From RUG14300 sp964391805 (GTDB lineage Bacteria; Bacillota; Clostridia; Christensenellales; CAG-1252): 64,000 nucleotides of DNA. Shown here piece by piece: positions 34,457 to 42,269 of the stretch (its first letter is position 1; the number at the start of each line of letters is the position of its first letter). The stretch covers positions 62,001 to 126,000 of the forward strand of contig CAYMNK010000005.1 of the NCBI GenBank assembly GCA_964391805.1, written 5' to 3'. Both the position numbers and the translations under genes were made by a program. The notes under the pieces were generated by a model that was given only the letters and a program-made list of their open reading frames with translations, was not told where the DNA came from and made no database searches.

Positions 34457-34495
34457 CCAATAAAAACAACCAATATTTAAAAAGGAAGTGTAAAA

Positions 34496-35308
34496 ATGAA
34501 AAATATACTAAATGCACCGTTTGTAACAGAATTATGTGACACAACATCCAATATGTACCGCTTAGGTTGGGACGAGAGAAACGGCGGTAATATATCCATG
34601 CTTATAGATGAATCCGAGTTGTCGGAATATTTAGATATTAATAAGGTAATCAGATGCATACCTTTGGGTTTCGATGCGACTGCGCTAAAGGGTAAATACT
34701 TTATCGTAACCGGTACAGGTAAATATTTCAAAAATGTAGCAAAGGCTCCCGAAGTCAACCTCGGCATCGTTAGAATTGCTCAAAACGGATGCGATGCGGA
34801 ACTATTGTGGGGATACTCGGACGGCGGTAAATTTACAAGCGAACTTCCCGCACACCTTATGAGCCATATGGCAAGGCTGACCGTCGATTCCGAAAATAGG
34901 GTGGTAATGCATACACATCCTACCAATTTATTGGCAATGACCTATGTTCACGAACTCGATTCGGCTAAGTTTACACATACACTGTGGCAAATGAGTACAG
35001 AATGCATTGTAGTATTTCCCGACGGTGTAGAGGTTCTACCATGGATGTTGTGCGGTAACAACGATATAGGTATGGCTACTGCAGAAAAAATGAAACTGGC
35101 AAGAGTTGTAGTTTGGGCTCTTCACGGTATATACGGCGCAGGCAAGAATCTTGACGAGACATTCGGATTAGTAGAAACGGTTGAAAAAGCATCACAAATA
35201 TATATGCTTACATCACACCGCGATAGAATAAACACCATTACCGATGAACAATTAAGAGTTTTGGCGGATGCGTTCGGTGTGAAGGTTAAAGAAGGAATAA
35301 TAGAATAG
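34496..35308 (+). CDS. rhaD: Rhamnulose-1-phosphate aldolase
   Basis: A 270-residue class II aldolase of the AraD/FucA/RhaD group. It begins TSNMYRLGWDERNGGNISM, has the zinc ligands in VMHTHPTN near residue 140 and a third His in ALHGIYGAG near residue 213. It splits L-rhamnulose 1-phosphate into dihydroxyacetone phosphate and lactaldehyde. AAAAGGAAG lies upstream. It follows rhaB by 39 bases and should share the promoter at 33088; together they cover two of the three core rhamnose steps. Confidence 0.92.
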   Translation: MKNILNAPFVTELCDTTSNMYRLGWDERNGGNISMLIDESELSEYLDINKVIRCIPLGFDATALKGKYFIVTGTGKYFKNVAKAPEVNLGIVRIAQNGCDAELLWGYSDGGKFTSELPAHLMSHMARLTVDSENRVVMHTHPTNLLAMTYVHELDSAKFTHTLWQMSTECIVVFPDGVEVLPWMLCGNNDIGMATAEKMKLARVVVWALHGIYGAGKNLDETFGLVETVEKASQIYMLTSHRDRINTITDEQLRVLADAFGVKVKEGIIE

Positions 35309-35319
35309 TACGTGAAGAG

Positions 35320-35935
35320 TGAAGATGAGCGGAAAAATGATTAAAGACTTAGCCCGCCGTCATATTGCTTCCCGTCCCGTCATACTGAGCGTAGCATAAG
35401 CGGAGTCGAACTGCGTAGTAGTGCGAGGTGCAATCGAGCAGTATCTTGGACGGTAACGATAAGCTATTGTTTTTGTATCAGCTTTAATGATAATGAATAA
35501 GATTCCGACACCATGTGGTGTCGCCCTGCGGGTTCGACTTCGGTCTTTCGACCTCCGCTCAGAATGACATTGATTGGATGCTGACGCTTGCTGTGATATG
35601 GATGATTGTTAGACTTATGACCAAATTGGTGCATAATAAAAGCAAGTGCGAGGACTTGCTTTTGGCGGGCGTTTACTAAACGCCCCTACACCATTTGTAA
35701 TATATTGTCATCTTTTGAGTAAAGTATATGAGCGTAAATGTGCTATTTTTTATGGATTTTAGATTCCGACACCATAGGGTGTCGCCCTGGGGGTTCGACT
35801 TCGGTCTTTCGACCTCCGCTCAGAATGACATTTGATGGTGCGGTGCTACTCCATCAGTATGACATTTGATGCTAAATTGCTCATCATATTTTTGCTCAGT
35901 ATGACGGTGGACAAAATTTAGTGTGACATTTGATT
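35320..35935. repeat. Cluster of mosaic intergenic repeats (two hairpin families)
   Basis: No gene is visible in this 629-base gap. It holds a GTCAT-ACTGAG unit (35353-35456, opposite orientation to others), two copies of the GACACC hairpin unit (35501-35572 and 35762-35831, heads GACACCATGTGGTGTC and GACACCATAGGGTGTC with near-identical tails) and one double-hairpin unit (about 35636-35690, AAGCAAGT...ACTTGCTT then GGGCGTTTACTAAACGCCC). Short further fragments lie to 35935. Confidence 0.85.
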
Positions 35936-35937
35936 TT

Positions 35938-36732
35938 TTAGTCGATTTTGACTCCGTTGGCGTTTATTATAAACGCCTTTTTTGTAAGCGGATAATTGCT
36001 TCGCGCAGATGCCATGTAATCCTTAATCATACGCTGTGCTAATGGTATAAGTTTATCAAACATTTGTTCCAAACTAACATTGGTTTCCATTTTTTCGTTA
36101 CGAATTTGTTCCCATGTATTTCTATTAACGTTCATATAATCGTTAATGAGCATATTATTAGGTTTCGGATCGGTAAATGAGTAATTGTTAAATGCTTGTC
36201 TAAATGACGACGGCTCTACAACATAACCTAAACACTTGGGATCGATTGCGTTGGTATATAAATCGATTATATCGTCTATAACAAAAGACCTTGCCTTGAA
36301 ACTCCGCACTTCGTCAAGAGAGGAAAGCATGTGACTGCAACGTACATAATAATCGATGGAATCTGATATATCTTTGAGTTCCTCAACCGACAATTCGTCG
36401 TCAAAATAATGATGGACTCCGTGCTCGTACATATAGTATACATAAGGTTTCATACGACTATCAAGTAGATAGTGACATATCATTCCGAGCATATAACTCA
36501 ATTGACATTTACTGCTACTACCGAGTATGTACTCCGCCGAACCCGCAAATAAACTGTATCCTTGCATGGAATCCAATTCTGCTTTTACAGTTCCTATGCC
36601 TTCGAAAACATCGGCACCCAATACACCAAGCCTAAAAGCATCGGGATATAACCTGATGACTTGACTACTACCTATGGGTAATCCCTCTGTTACCTTGGAG
36701 GCAAAGTATATTTGAGTGTAAAATCCTATCAT
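35938..36732 (-). CDS. Zinc-dependent phospholipase C-like protein
   Basis: 264 residues without signal peptide. The order of motifs fits the Zn-dependent PLC-like family widespread in Clostridia: an N-terminal Y-T-Q-I-Y-F helix, LGADVFEG near residue 40 (compare Q-G-P-D-I-F), CHYLLDS near 88 (compare ICHYALDS) and HGVHHYFDD near 105. Histidines and aspartates at these places would bind zinc. The usual leading Trp/His is replaced by Gly-Phe, so activity is uncertain. AAGGAG stands before the start. It follows the PHP gene on the same strand after nine bases and is probably co-transcribed with it. Confidence 0.65.
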   Translation of the reverse strand: MIGFYTQIYFASKVTEGLPIGSSQVIRLYPDAFRLGVLGADVFEGIGTVKAELDSMQGYSLFAGSAEYILGSSSKCQLSYMLGMICHYLLDSRMKPYVYYMYEHGVHHYFDDELSVEELKDISDSIDYYVRCSHMLSSLDEVRSFKARSFVIDDIIDLYTNAIDPKCLGYVVEPSSFRQAFNNYSFTDPKPNNMLINDYMNVNRNTWEQIRNEKMETNVSLEQMFDKLIPLAQRMIKDYMASARSNYPLTKKAFIINANGVKID

Positions 36733-36741
36733 ATAGTCTCC

Positions 36742-37494
36742 TTAATGCTTCTTAAATATCGGGCGTTTGTCGCCTAAGTTTACTATTCTATCCTCAATAC
36801 CATATTTAGCGATAAGAGCGTTCGCTTCGTCAAATCGACCGACATCGCATGTGCGATGCGCATCGCTGTTAACTATCAGCTTGACATCGGTTGATAGCAA
36901 TTCATCAAGTATATCGTCCAAAACAGCCAAATGCTTGATATTGATTTCCATATATGTTTGAGTGTCAACACACGCCTTCGCAACCTCTTTGACATCAAAA
37001 AAATAACGGTGATTGGGGTGTGTAATAAAATCTATATCATTATTGGTTATACATTTGATAAGTATACGCGTATTGCGCTTACGACATACACTACTGTTAC
37101 AAAAGAATGGATTGAGCATGGACGGTAAATACATTCTAAACCAGTCTTTTATAGAAGCGGGACCGGTAAATTGGTGGAAACCAACAGATAAAACATCCAA
37201 TAAAGACTTGTCGCTACCGGATATATCTATATGTCCTTCTTCATCGATAAAATCCGCTTCATTGCCAAATAATACATTGATAGAGTAGTTCGATTTGATC
37301 TTTTGTATATATTGGTACTCCACATGTAGTTTCTTTTGTGAATAACAAGTGTTCCTTAGTCCGTGCTCGGTAATGGCAATATCCTTTAAGCCCTTAGCTT
37401 CCGCCGATTCGATAAGTTCCTCGATAGTGCACTTTCCGTCACTCCAGTATGTATGTGTATGATAATCTCCATAATAATTCATAATACTAATCAT
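36742..37494 (-). CDS. PHP-domain phosphoesterase
   Basis: 250 residues of the PHP family (polymerase and histidinol phosphatase). DYHTHTYWSDG near residues 9-19 and ITEHG near 40 are metal-ligand motifs; HPNHRYFF near 158, EINIKH and NSDAH near 210 complete the set. Such enzymes use two or three metal ions to remove phosphate, as in the YcdX group or histidinol phosphatases; the substrate is not evident. An ATG 12 bases in (MNYYGDYHTH) is an alternative start, neither having a strong ribosome site. It precedes the phospholipase-like gene. Confidence 0.85.
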   Translation of the reverse strand: MISIMNYYGDYHTHTYWSDGKCTIEELIESAEAKGLKDIAITEHGLRNTCYSQKKLHVEYQYIQKIKSNYSINVLFGNEADFIDEEGHIDISGSDKSLLDVLSVGFHQFTGPASIKDWFRMYLPSMLNPFFCNSSVCRKRNTRILIKCITNNDIDFITHPNHRYFFDVKEVAKACVDTQTYMEINIKHLAVLDDILDELLSTDVKLIVNSDAHRTCDVGRFDEANALIAKYGIEDRIVNLGDKRPIFKKH

Positions 37495-37609
37495 AACACT
37501 TTTTTTGAAAATTGTCTATAATTCTCGAATAATTAAACGCAGTTTTGCCGTATTTTTTTGTCACGAATTTGACCTTGCTCGCATTTTTACATTTGTTTTA
37601 CATTTTTAT

Positions 37610-37638
37610 TTGATTATAAGGCGGATATTTGATATAAT
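37610..37638 (+). promoter_or_regulatory. Sigma-A-type promoter of tatD-rsmA
   Basis: TTGATT (37610-37615) and TATAAT (37633-37638), spacer 17, ending 29 bases before the tatD ATG and upstream of its AAGGA site. Confidence 0.8.
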
Positions 37639-37667
37639 CTATATATATCTTTTTAAGGACGGATTAT

Positions 37668-38444
37668 ATGTTAACCGATGCACATGCACATTTGAATGAT
37701 TCTGCTTATATAAATGATTTAGACGCTGTCGTTTCCGATTGCTTAAATATCGGCGTCGGTATTATCGTCAATTCCGCGTGGGACCTCGATAGCAGTATCA
37801 AGGCTTTGGAATTAGCGGAGAAATATCCCCGTATGTATTTTACCGTGGGAATACATCCGCATAATGTGCCCGATGCTAAGGACTCGGATTTATATAAACT
37901 TATGGAATTAACAAAACACGATAAATGCGTGGCGTGGGGCGAAACAGGACTCGATTACCATTACGATCAAACCAAAAAAGATATTCAAAAGGCGTTTTTT
38001 AAAGAGCAAATAGATATAGCAAACCAATTGGGCAAACCTTTGGTATTGCACCTAAGAGATGCTTATGGCGACGCTAACGAAATCATTTCCGCTTATTCCA
38101 ATAAAATGAATAACGGCGTTTTATTGCATTGTTACAGCGGTTCGATGGAATTGGCTCGCGATATGTATAACAAACTCGACTTCTATTATTCTTTCGGTGG
38201 CACTATCACATTCAACAAGAATAATAAAAGCGAAGTGCTGAAGGTCATCCCCGAAGATAGACTGATGCTTGAAACAGACTGCCCTTATATGACACCGGTG
38301 CCATATAGAGGTAAAAGGAACACTCCTGCGTACATAAGTTTGGTCAGGGATAAAATGGCTGAAAACCTAAACAAATCACCCGATTACATCGAACAAATAA
38401 CATATCGTAACCTATTAAGATTTTACCATATCGAGGACAAATAA
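37668..38444 (+). CDS. tatD: TatD-family metal-dependent hydrolase
   Basis: 258 residues. LTDAHAHL at residues 2-9 gives the first metal ligands; TVGIHPHNV, AWGETGLDYHY, PLVLHLRDA, LLHCYSGS and LETDCPYMTP follow in the order of TatD. Members are Mg-dependent 3'-5' exonucleases active on single-stranded DNA and RNA ends. AAGGACGG supports the start. Its stop abuts the ATG of rsmA, a pairing common in Firmicutes (tatD/yabD near ksgA). Confidence 0.93.
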   Translation: MLTDAHAHLNDSAYINDLDAVVSDCLNIGVGIIVNSAWDLDSSIKALELAEKYPRMYFTVGIHPHNVPDAKDSDLYKLMELTKHDKCVAWGETGLDYHYDQTKKDIQKAFFKEQIDIANQLGKPLVLHLRDAYGDANEIISAYSNKMNNGVLLHCYSGSMELARDMYNKLDFYYSFGGTITFNKNNKSEVLKVIPEDRLMLETDCPYMTPVPYRGKRNTPAYISLVRDKMAENLNKSPDYIEQITYRNLLRFYHIEDK

Positions 38445-39272
38445 ATGAGTTTACCGCTAAAAGATCTAATTATTAAACATGATTTCCATTTCAATAAGAG
38501 ATATGGACAAAATTTCATTTCCGATAATAACCTTCTCGACGCCATAGTCGAGGATGCACAAATTACCGAAGAGGATACCGTACTCGAAATAGGTGCCGGT
38601 GCAGGTACATTAACTAAGCGCTTGGCTTGTAAAGCAAAAAAGGTGGTAGGCTATGAAATAGATAAAAATCTTGTCGGTATTCTATACGAAAATCTTGTCG
38701 ATGTTTCCAATGTCGAGTTGAGATTTATGGATTTTATGAAGGACGATCCTAAAAAACTCCGCGAGGAATTTAAAAACGCTAAGGTTGTGGCAAATCTTCC
38801 TTACTATATAACCACCCCTGTGATTATGAGATTACTCGAGGACGGTATCGGACAAAGCATAACCGTTATGGTTCAAAAAGAGGTTGCCGATAGATTGTCT
38901 GCAGAGCCTTCGACAAAGGACTATAGCGCTATAACAGTCAAAGTAAAAATGCTCGGCGGTGCGGTTACTACGCGAAAAGTGCTAAGAAATATGTTTTATC
39001 CGATGCCAAATGTAGATTCGGCAGTAATTAGAATCAATAGAAATCCGATATACCTCGGTGTGAATGAAAAATATACCGATAAAGTGGTCAAAACATCCTT
39101 CCTAATGAGACGTAAAACATTGGTCAATAACCTCGTCGGTCTTGGATTCACCAAGGAAGAATTGGCGGACACGTTGACAGATATGGGTATAGACGTTAAT
39201 GCTCGAGGAGAAACTCTGTCACCCGAACAATTCGTCGATTTATCCGATCGTCTTTATGCGAAAAAATCATAA
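38445..39272 (+). CDS. rsmA: 16S rRNA dimethyladenosine transferase (KsgA)
   Basis: 275 residues. FNKRYGQNF at about 16-24, SAM-binding EIGAGAGTLT near 46-55, YEID as motif II and NLPYYITTPV near 117-126 as the catalytic motif IV identify RsmA, which dimethylates two neighbouring adenines in helix 45 of 16S rRNA late in small-subunit assembly. RKTLVNNL near 225 is the usual C-terminal mark. It starts directly after the tatD stop, so it is translationally coupled. Confidence 0.96.
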   Translation: MSLPLKDLIIKHDFHFNKRYGQNFISDNNLLDAIVEDAQITEEDTVLEIGAGAGTLTKRLACKAKKVVGYEIDKNLVGILYENLVDVSNVELRFMDFMKDDPKKLREEFKNAKVVANLPYYITTPVIMRLLEDGIGQSITVMVQKEVADRLSAEPSTKDYSAITVKVKMLGGAVTTRKVLRNMFYPMPNVDSAVIRINRNPIYLGVNEKYTDKVVKTSFLMRRKTLVNNLVGLGFTKEELADTLTDMGIDVNARGETLSPEQFVDLSDRLYAKKS

Positions 39273-39300
39273 ACTATTTTGACAATATGGTAAAAAACAT

Positions 39301-39329
39301 TTGCAAATATCAGAGTTTCGTCGTATAAT
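39301..39329 (+). promoter_or_regulatory. Promoter of the tRNA-Gln gene
   Basis: TTGCAA (39301-39306) and TATAAT (39324-39329) with a 17-base spacer, ending ten bases before the tRNA. Confidence 0.75.
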
Positions 39330-39339
39330 GTAAGAACAT

Positions 39340-39413
39340 TGGAGTATGGTGTAGTGGTAGCACATAGGCCTCTGACTCCTATGGTGTTGGTTCGATTCCG
39401 ACTACTCCTGCCA
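39340..39413 (+). tRNA. tRNA-Gln (anticodon CTG)
   Basis: 74 bases fold as a cloverleaf: acceptor TGGAGTA/TACTCCT, D stem GTGT/GCAC, anticodon loop CTCTGAC with anticodon CTG, T stem GTTGG/CCGAC with loop TTCGATT, discriminator G and an encoded CCA. Two pairs are off: T1 faces T72 and C31 faces T39. A weak 1-72 pair is a known trait of tRNA-Gln; the anticodon-stem mismatch is less usual. A promoter and a terminator flank it, so it is a separate transcript. Confidence 0.93.
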
Positions 39414-39419
39414 AAAAAG

Positions 39420-39446
39420 CCTGTACATAAGTACAGGTCTTTTTTT
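39420..39446 (+). terminator. Rho-independent terminator after tRNA-Gln
   Basis: Perfect stem CCTGTAC/GTACAGG with an ATAA loop followed by TCTTTTTTT. It begins seven bases after the CCA end. Confidence 0.93.
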
Positions 39447-39452
39447 ATCTTA

Positions 39453-40580
39453 TCATTCAAAATTTATCGATAACAATTTAAGTATGGTAGGCGTTATCTC
39501 AGCTCTTTGTAAAAGGTCTTTAAGTTCCTGTCTTTTCGCTTTCAAATAGGACGGTGCGTGATTCGCTCTCTTGGCCCTAATAAGTAAATTTTTAGGGCTA
39601 TCCGATAAATCAACGAATTCGAGTACATCGGTTTTATATCCATAGAGTTCGAGCACAGTTGCTCGTATCGAATCGGTAATTAATGCAGAAATTCGCTCTT
39701 TTATTATACCATATCTCATTAAAATCGGTTCAAAGCCCGACGATATTTGCTTATTAACTTCCTTTTGACAGCACGGTACCGAGAAAATATATTTCGCTTT
39801 AGATTCCACCGCTTGTTTGAGTACGTAGTCGGTAGCAATATCGCATGCATGCAGTGAAATAATCAAATCAGGCTGTCGTATTGGTTTATAATCGATAATG
39901 TTCATACAATAGAAGTGCATTCCGTTATAACCATATTCGTTGGCGAGATTGGCGCAATCATTGATCACGCTATCCTTAAGGTCCACGCCGTCGAGTGTGA
40001 CATTCATTTTTTTAACCACATTTAGATAATAGTATACCGCAAAACTTAAATAGCTTTTACCGCAACCGAAATCGGCAATATAAATATTATCATTTTCGTG
40101 ATAATCAACCAAACAGTCGTCAAGCAACTCGAGATAGCGGTTAATTTGCCTAAATTTATCACGCATAGAGGCGACAACCTTGTATTCTTTGGTGAAAATT
40201 CCGATTTTAACAAAAATGGGGATGGGTGTACCTTCGGGAATAAGATAATTTTTCTCTTTATTGTGTAACGTCGGTGATTGTTTCTCGGCAACTATCTTCT
40301 TACAAAACGATATCTCGCCGTTTTTGAGAAATGCCGAAAACGATTCGTCGCCAAAAATATGCATTTCCTTAAAATGCACGCATGCGCTGTAAAGATAATC
40401 GCCCAATACATCGAAATTAGAATGTGTAACCTGTGTATCGGTATACTGTTCTGCTTGATAGAGCGTTTTAGCATTACTCAACCGTTTGATGACGATTTTT
40501 TTATATAAAGAGTCCTTTAACGGCTTAGAAAGGACAACTTTGTTGTATTCGCTTTTAAGTAATTGTTCTAATGTATACAT
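39453..40580 (-). CDS. SAM-dependent methyltransferase (Methyltransf_32 / METTL25-like)
   Basis: 375 residues. The C-terminal half carries ADFGCGKSYLSFA near residue 165 (SAM motif I, with a Lys as in this group), DGVDLKD, SLHACDIATD near 240 and FSVPCCQKE near 265. The S-L-H-A-C and P-C-C-Q pair is typical of the TRM13/METTL25-like methyltransferases; bacterial members are conserved but their substrate, likely RNA, is not established. The N-terminal 150 residues have no motif I recognise. It converges on the tRNA-Gln terminator and has no obvious ribosome site. Confidence 0.75.
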   Translation of the reverse strand: MYTLEQLLKSEYNKVVLSKPLKDSLYKKIVIKRLSNAKTLYQAEQYTDTQVTHSNFDVLGDYLYSACVHFKEMHIFGDESFSAFLKNGEISFCKKIVAEKQSPTLHNKEKNYLIPEGTPIPIFVKIGIFTKEYKVVASMRDKFRQINRYLELLDDCLVDYHENDNIYIADFGCGKSYLSFAVYYYLNVVKKMNVTLDGVDLKDSVINDCANLANEYGYNGMHFYCMNIIDYKPIRQPDLIISLHACDIATDYVLKQAVESKAKYIFSVPCCQKEVNKQISSGFEPILMRYGIIKERISALITDSIRATVLELYGYKTDVLEFVDLSDSPKNLLIRAKRANHAPSYLKAKRQELKDLLQRAEITPTILKLLSINFE

Positions 40581-40671
40581 AACTATTTAATTCTACAACA
40601 AAACGATTTCAAATGCAATATAAAACCACACTTTTTTGCATACCCTTCGACTAAAAAGAATAAAATATTGC

Positions 40672-41262
40672 ATGAATCTTATCTTTGTGATATTGTTGGT
40701 TTTCTCAATTATCGCTATATGCATTTCTTCTCCGGATTCTGCGGTATCTTTTATGTTGGAAGGAACAAGCGAAGCGGTTAGGCTTACGATAAAACTGACT
40801 GCAATATACTCATTATGGTCGGGGCTTTTGCGTATAATGACCGATTCGGGTGTCGATAAAGCCGTTGCTACACTCTTTAAACCCATAACTAAACGAATTT
40901 TTAAGGGCGAAAACGACGAAACACAGTGTTTTATTGCTATGAACCTTACTGCGAACTTTTTAGGTATGGGCGGTGCAGGAACCTCTATGGGAATACGGTC
41001 AATGGAATTGATGGGACAAAATAAAAACAAAATCGATAAAAACATGATGCTGTTTTATATAATAAATGTTAGTTCGGTACAATTATTGCCAACCACCGTA
41101 ATAGCACTGCGGTCATCGATGTCGAGCAAAAGCCCTTCAGATATCATTCTTCCGGCGTTTATCGCAAGTCTATTCACCACCCTTGTGGGCGTATTGTCAG
41201 TGTTGATAATAGAGCAAATAAAGACGGTGTTTGCCAAAAAAATTAAAAGAAAACATGCTTAA
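40672..41262 (+). CDS. spmA: Spore maturation protein A
   Basis: The ATG at 40672 is preferred over one at 40636 because the protein then begins with its first membrane helix, as SpmA does, and AAAAGAA lies upstream. About 196 residues, hydrophobic, with W-S-G-L-L-R-I near 45 and the marked stretch NLTANFLGMGGAGTSMGIRSM near 92 (compare N-M-M-A-N-F-F-G-L-G-N-A-A-T-P-L-G-I-K-A-M). Nucleoside-transporter Gate domain. SpmA and SpmB are needed for proper dehydration of the spore core in Bacillus and Clostridium. Overlaps spmB by eight bases. Confidence 0.9.
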   Translation: MNLIFVILLVFSIIAICISSPDSAVSFMLEGTSEAVRLTIKLTAIYSLWSGLLRIMTDSGVDKAVATLFKPITKRIFKGENDETQCFIAMNLTANFLGMGGAGTSMGIRSMELMGQNKNKIDKNMMLFYIINVSSVQLLPTTVIALRSSMSSKSPSDIILPAFIASLFTTLVGVLSVLIIEQIKTVFAKKIKRKHA

Positions 41263-41770
41263 GTATACGGCATATGTAATTCCGATATTGATAGTGATAC
41301 TGCTTATCGTATCGCTTTTTAAACGAAACAAAGCTTTCGATAGTTTTGCATCGGGCGCCAAAGAAGGATTGGAACTTGCTATAGGTGTTTTTCCTTTTCT
41401 TGCATCGGTATTTGTTTGCGTGACATTATTTAGGGTGAGCGGATTAGCGACATACCTATCCGAAATTTGTAAACCATTATTTGAATTCACCGGGGTTCCC
41501 ATCGAATTAGCCGAGTTGATAATGATTAAGCCATTTAGCGGTTCGGGAACGTTAGCCGAACTCGAAAATATCTATACGCAATACGGAGTGGATAGTTATA
41601 TATCTCGATGTGCATCGGTGATATTAGGAAGCAGTGAGACAGTGTTTTATGTATCGGCAGTATATTTTTCTAAATGTAAAGTCAAAAACCTATCCTATGG
41701 AATTCCGTTATCGTTATTGATCACATATTTAGGTGCAATTTTTAGTTGTTTTATATGTCGATATTTGTAG
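41255..41770 (+). CDS. spmB: Spore maturation protein B
   Basis: Start placed at 41255, overlapping the spmA stop, with AAAAGAAA upstream; an ATG at 41231 would overlap more and lacks a site. 171 residues, several membrane helices. GAKEGLELAIGVFPFL near 35-50, MIKPFSGSGTL near 90 and VILGSSETVFYV near 125 are the SpmB landmarks (Gate domain). Partner of SpmA in spore core dehydration. The gene ends in the repeat-filled gap at 41.8 kb, with no clear terminator. Confidence 0.9.
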   Translation: MLKYTAYVIPILIVILLIVSLFKRNKAFDSFASGAKEGLELAIGVFPFLASVFVCVTLFRVSGLATYLSEICKPLFEFTGVPIELAELIMIKPFSGSGTLAELENIYTQYGVDSYISRCASVILGSSETVFYVSAVYFSKCKVKNLSYGIPLSLLITYLGAIFSCFICRYL

Positions 41771-41793
41771 CGAGGATGCTTATGCGGATTTTA

Positions 41794-42200
41794 GATACCG
41801 ACGCTATGCGTCGCCCTTCGGGTTCGACTTCGGTTTTCAACCTTCGCTCAGTATGACAAGATTGGAGCGCTGACGCTTGCCTTGATATGGATTAAGATTC
41901 CAATGCTTCGCTTTGCCCTATGGGTTCGACTTCGGGCTTTGCTTAGAATGACATTTGATGGTGCTCAGTATGACAAGAATGTTATAGTCCGCCGTCATAC
42001 TGAGTGGAGCGTAAGCGGAATCGAAATTCGAACAAAGTGAGAATCAAACGGCGTAGGCGTTTGGTATCTTGCGGACGGAATGATAAGTCTTTGTTATCGT
42101 ATCCGCTTTTATTAATGCGGAATTAGATACTACAAGGCAAGCCTTGCACTGCTTCGCAGTTCGACTACAGACTTCGTCTTCCGCTCAGTATGACGAGACG
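41794..42200. repeat. Cluster of mosaic intergenic repeats
   Basis: Fills the 499-base gap between spmB and spoVB; no gene seen. Contains a GACGC-headed hairpin unit (41794-41858, head GACGCTATGCGTC), a degenerate one (41896-41958), an element with GTCCGC/GCGGAC ends (41987-42076) that is the inverted counterpart of 23119-23200 but with a different hairpin (CAAACG-7-CGTTTG), and a CAAGGC-AA-GCCTTG unit (about 42126-42200). Confidence 0.85.
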
Positions 42201-42269
42201 GGAAGCTTAGTATGACATATATTTGATGATTTTGCAAATAATATAAATAATCTACCACCTATACTACAT

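Noticed and set aside
39279..39329. TTGACA at 39279 paired with TATAAT at 39324
   Set aside because: The spacing is 39 bases; TTGCAA at 39301 with a 17-base spacer is the better partner.
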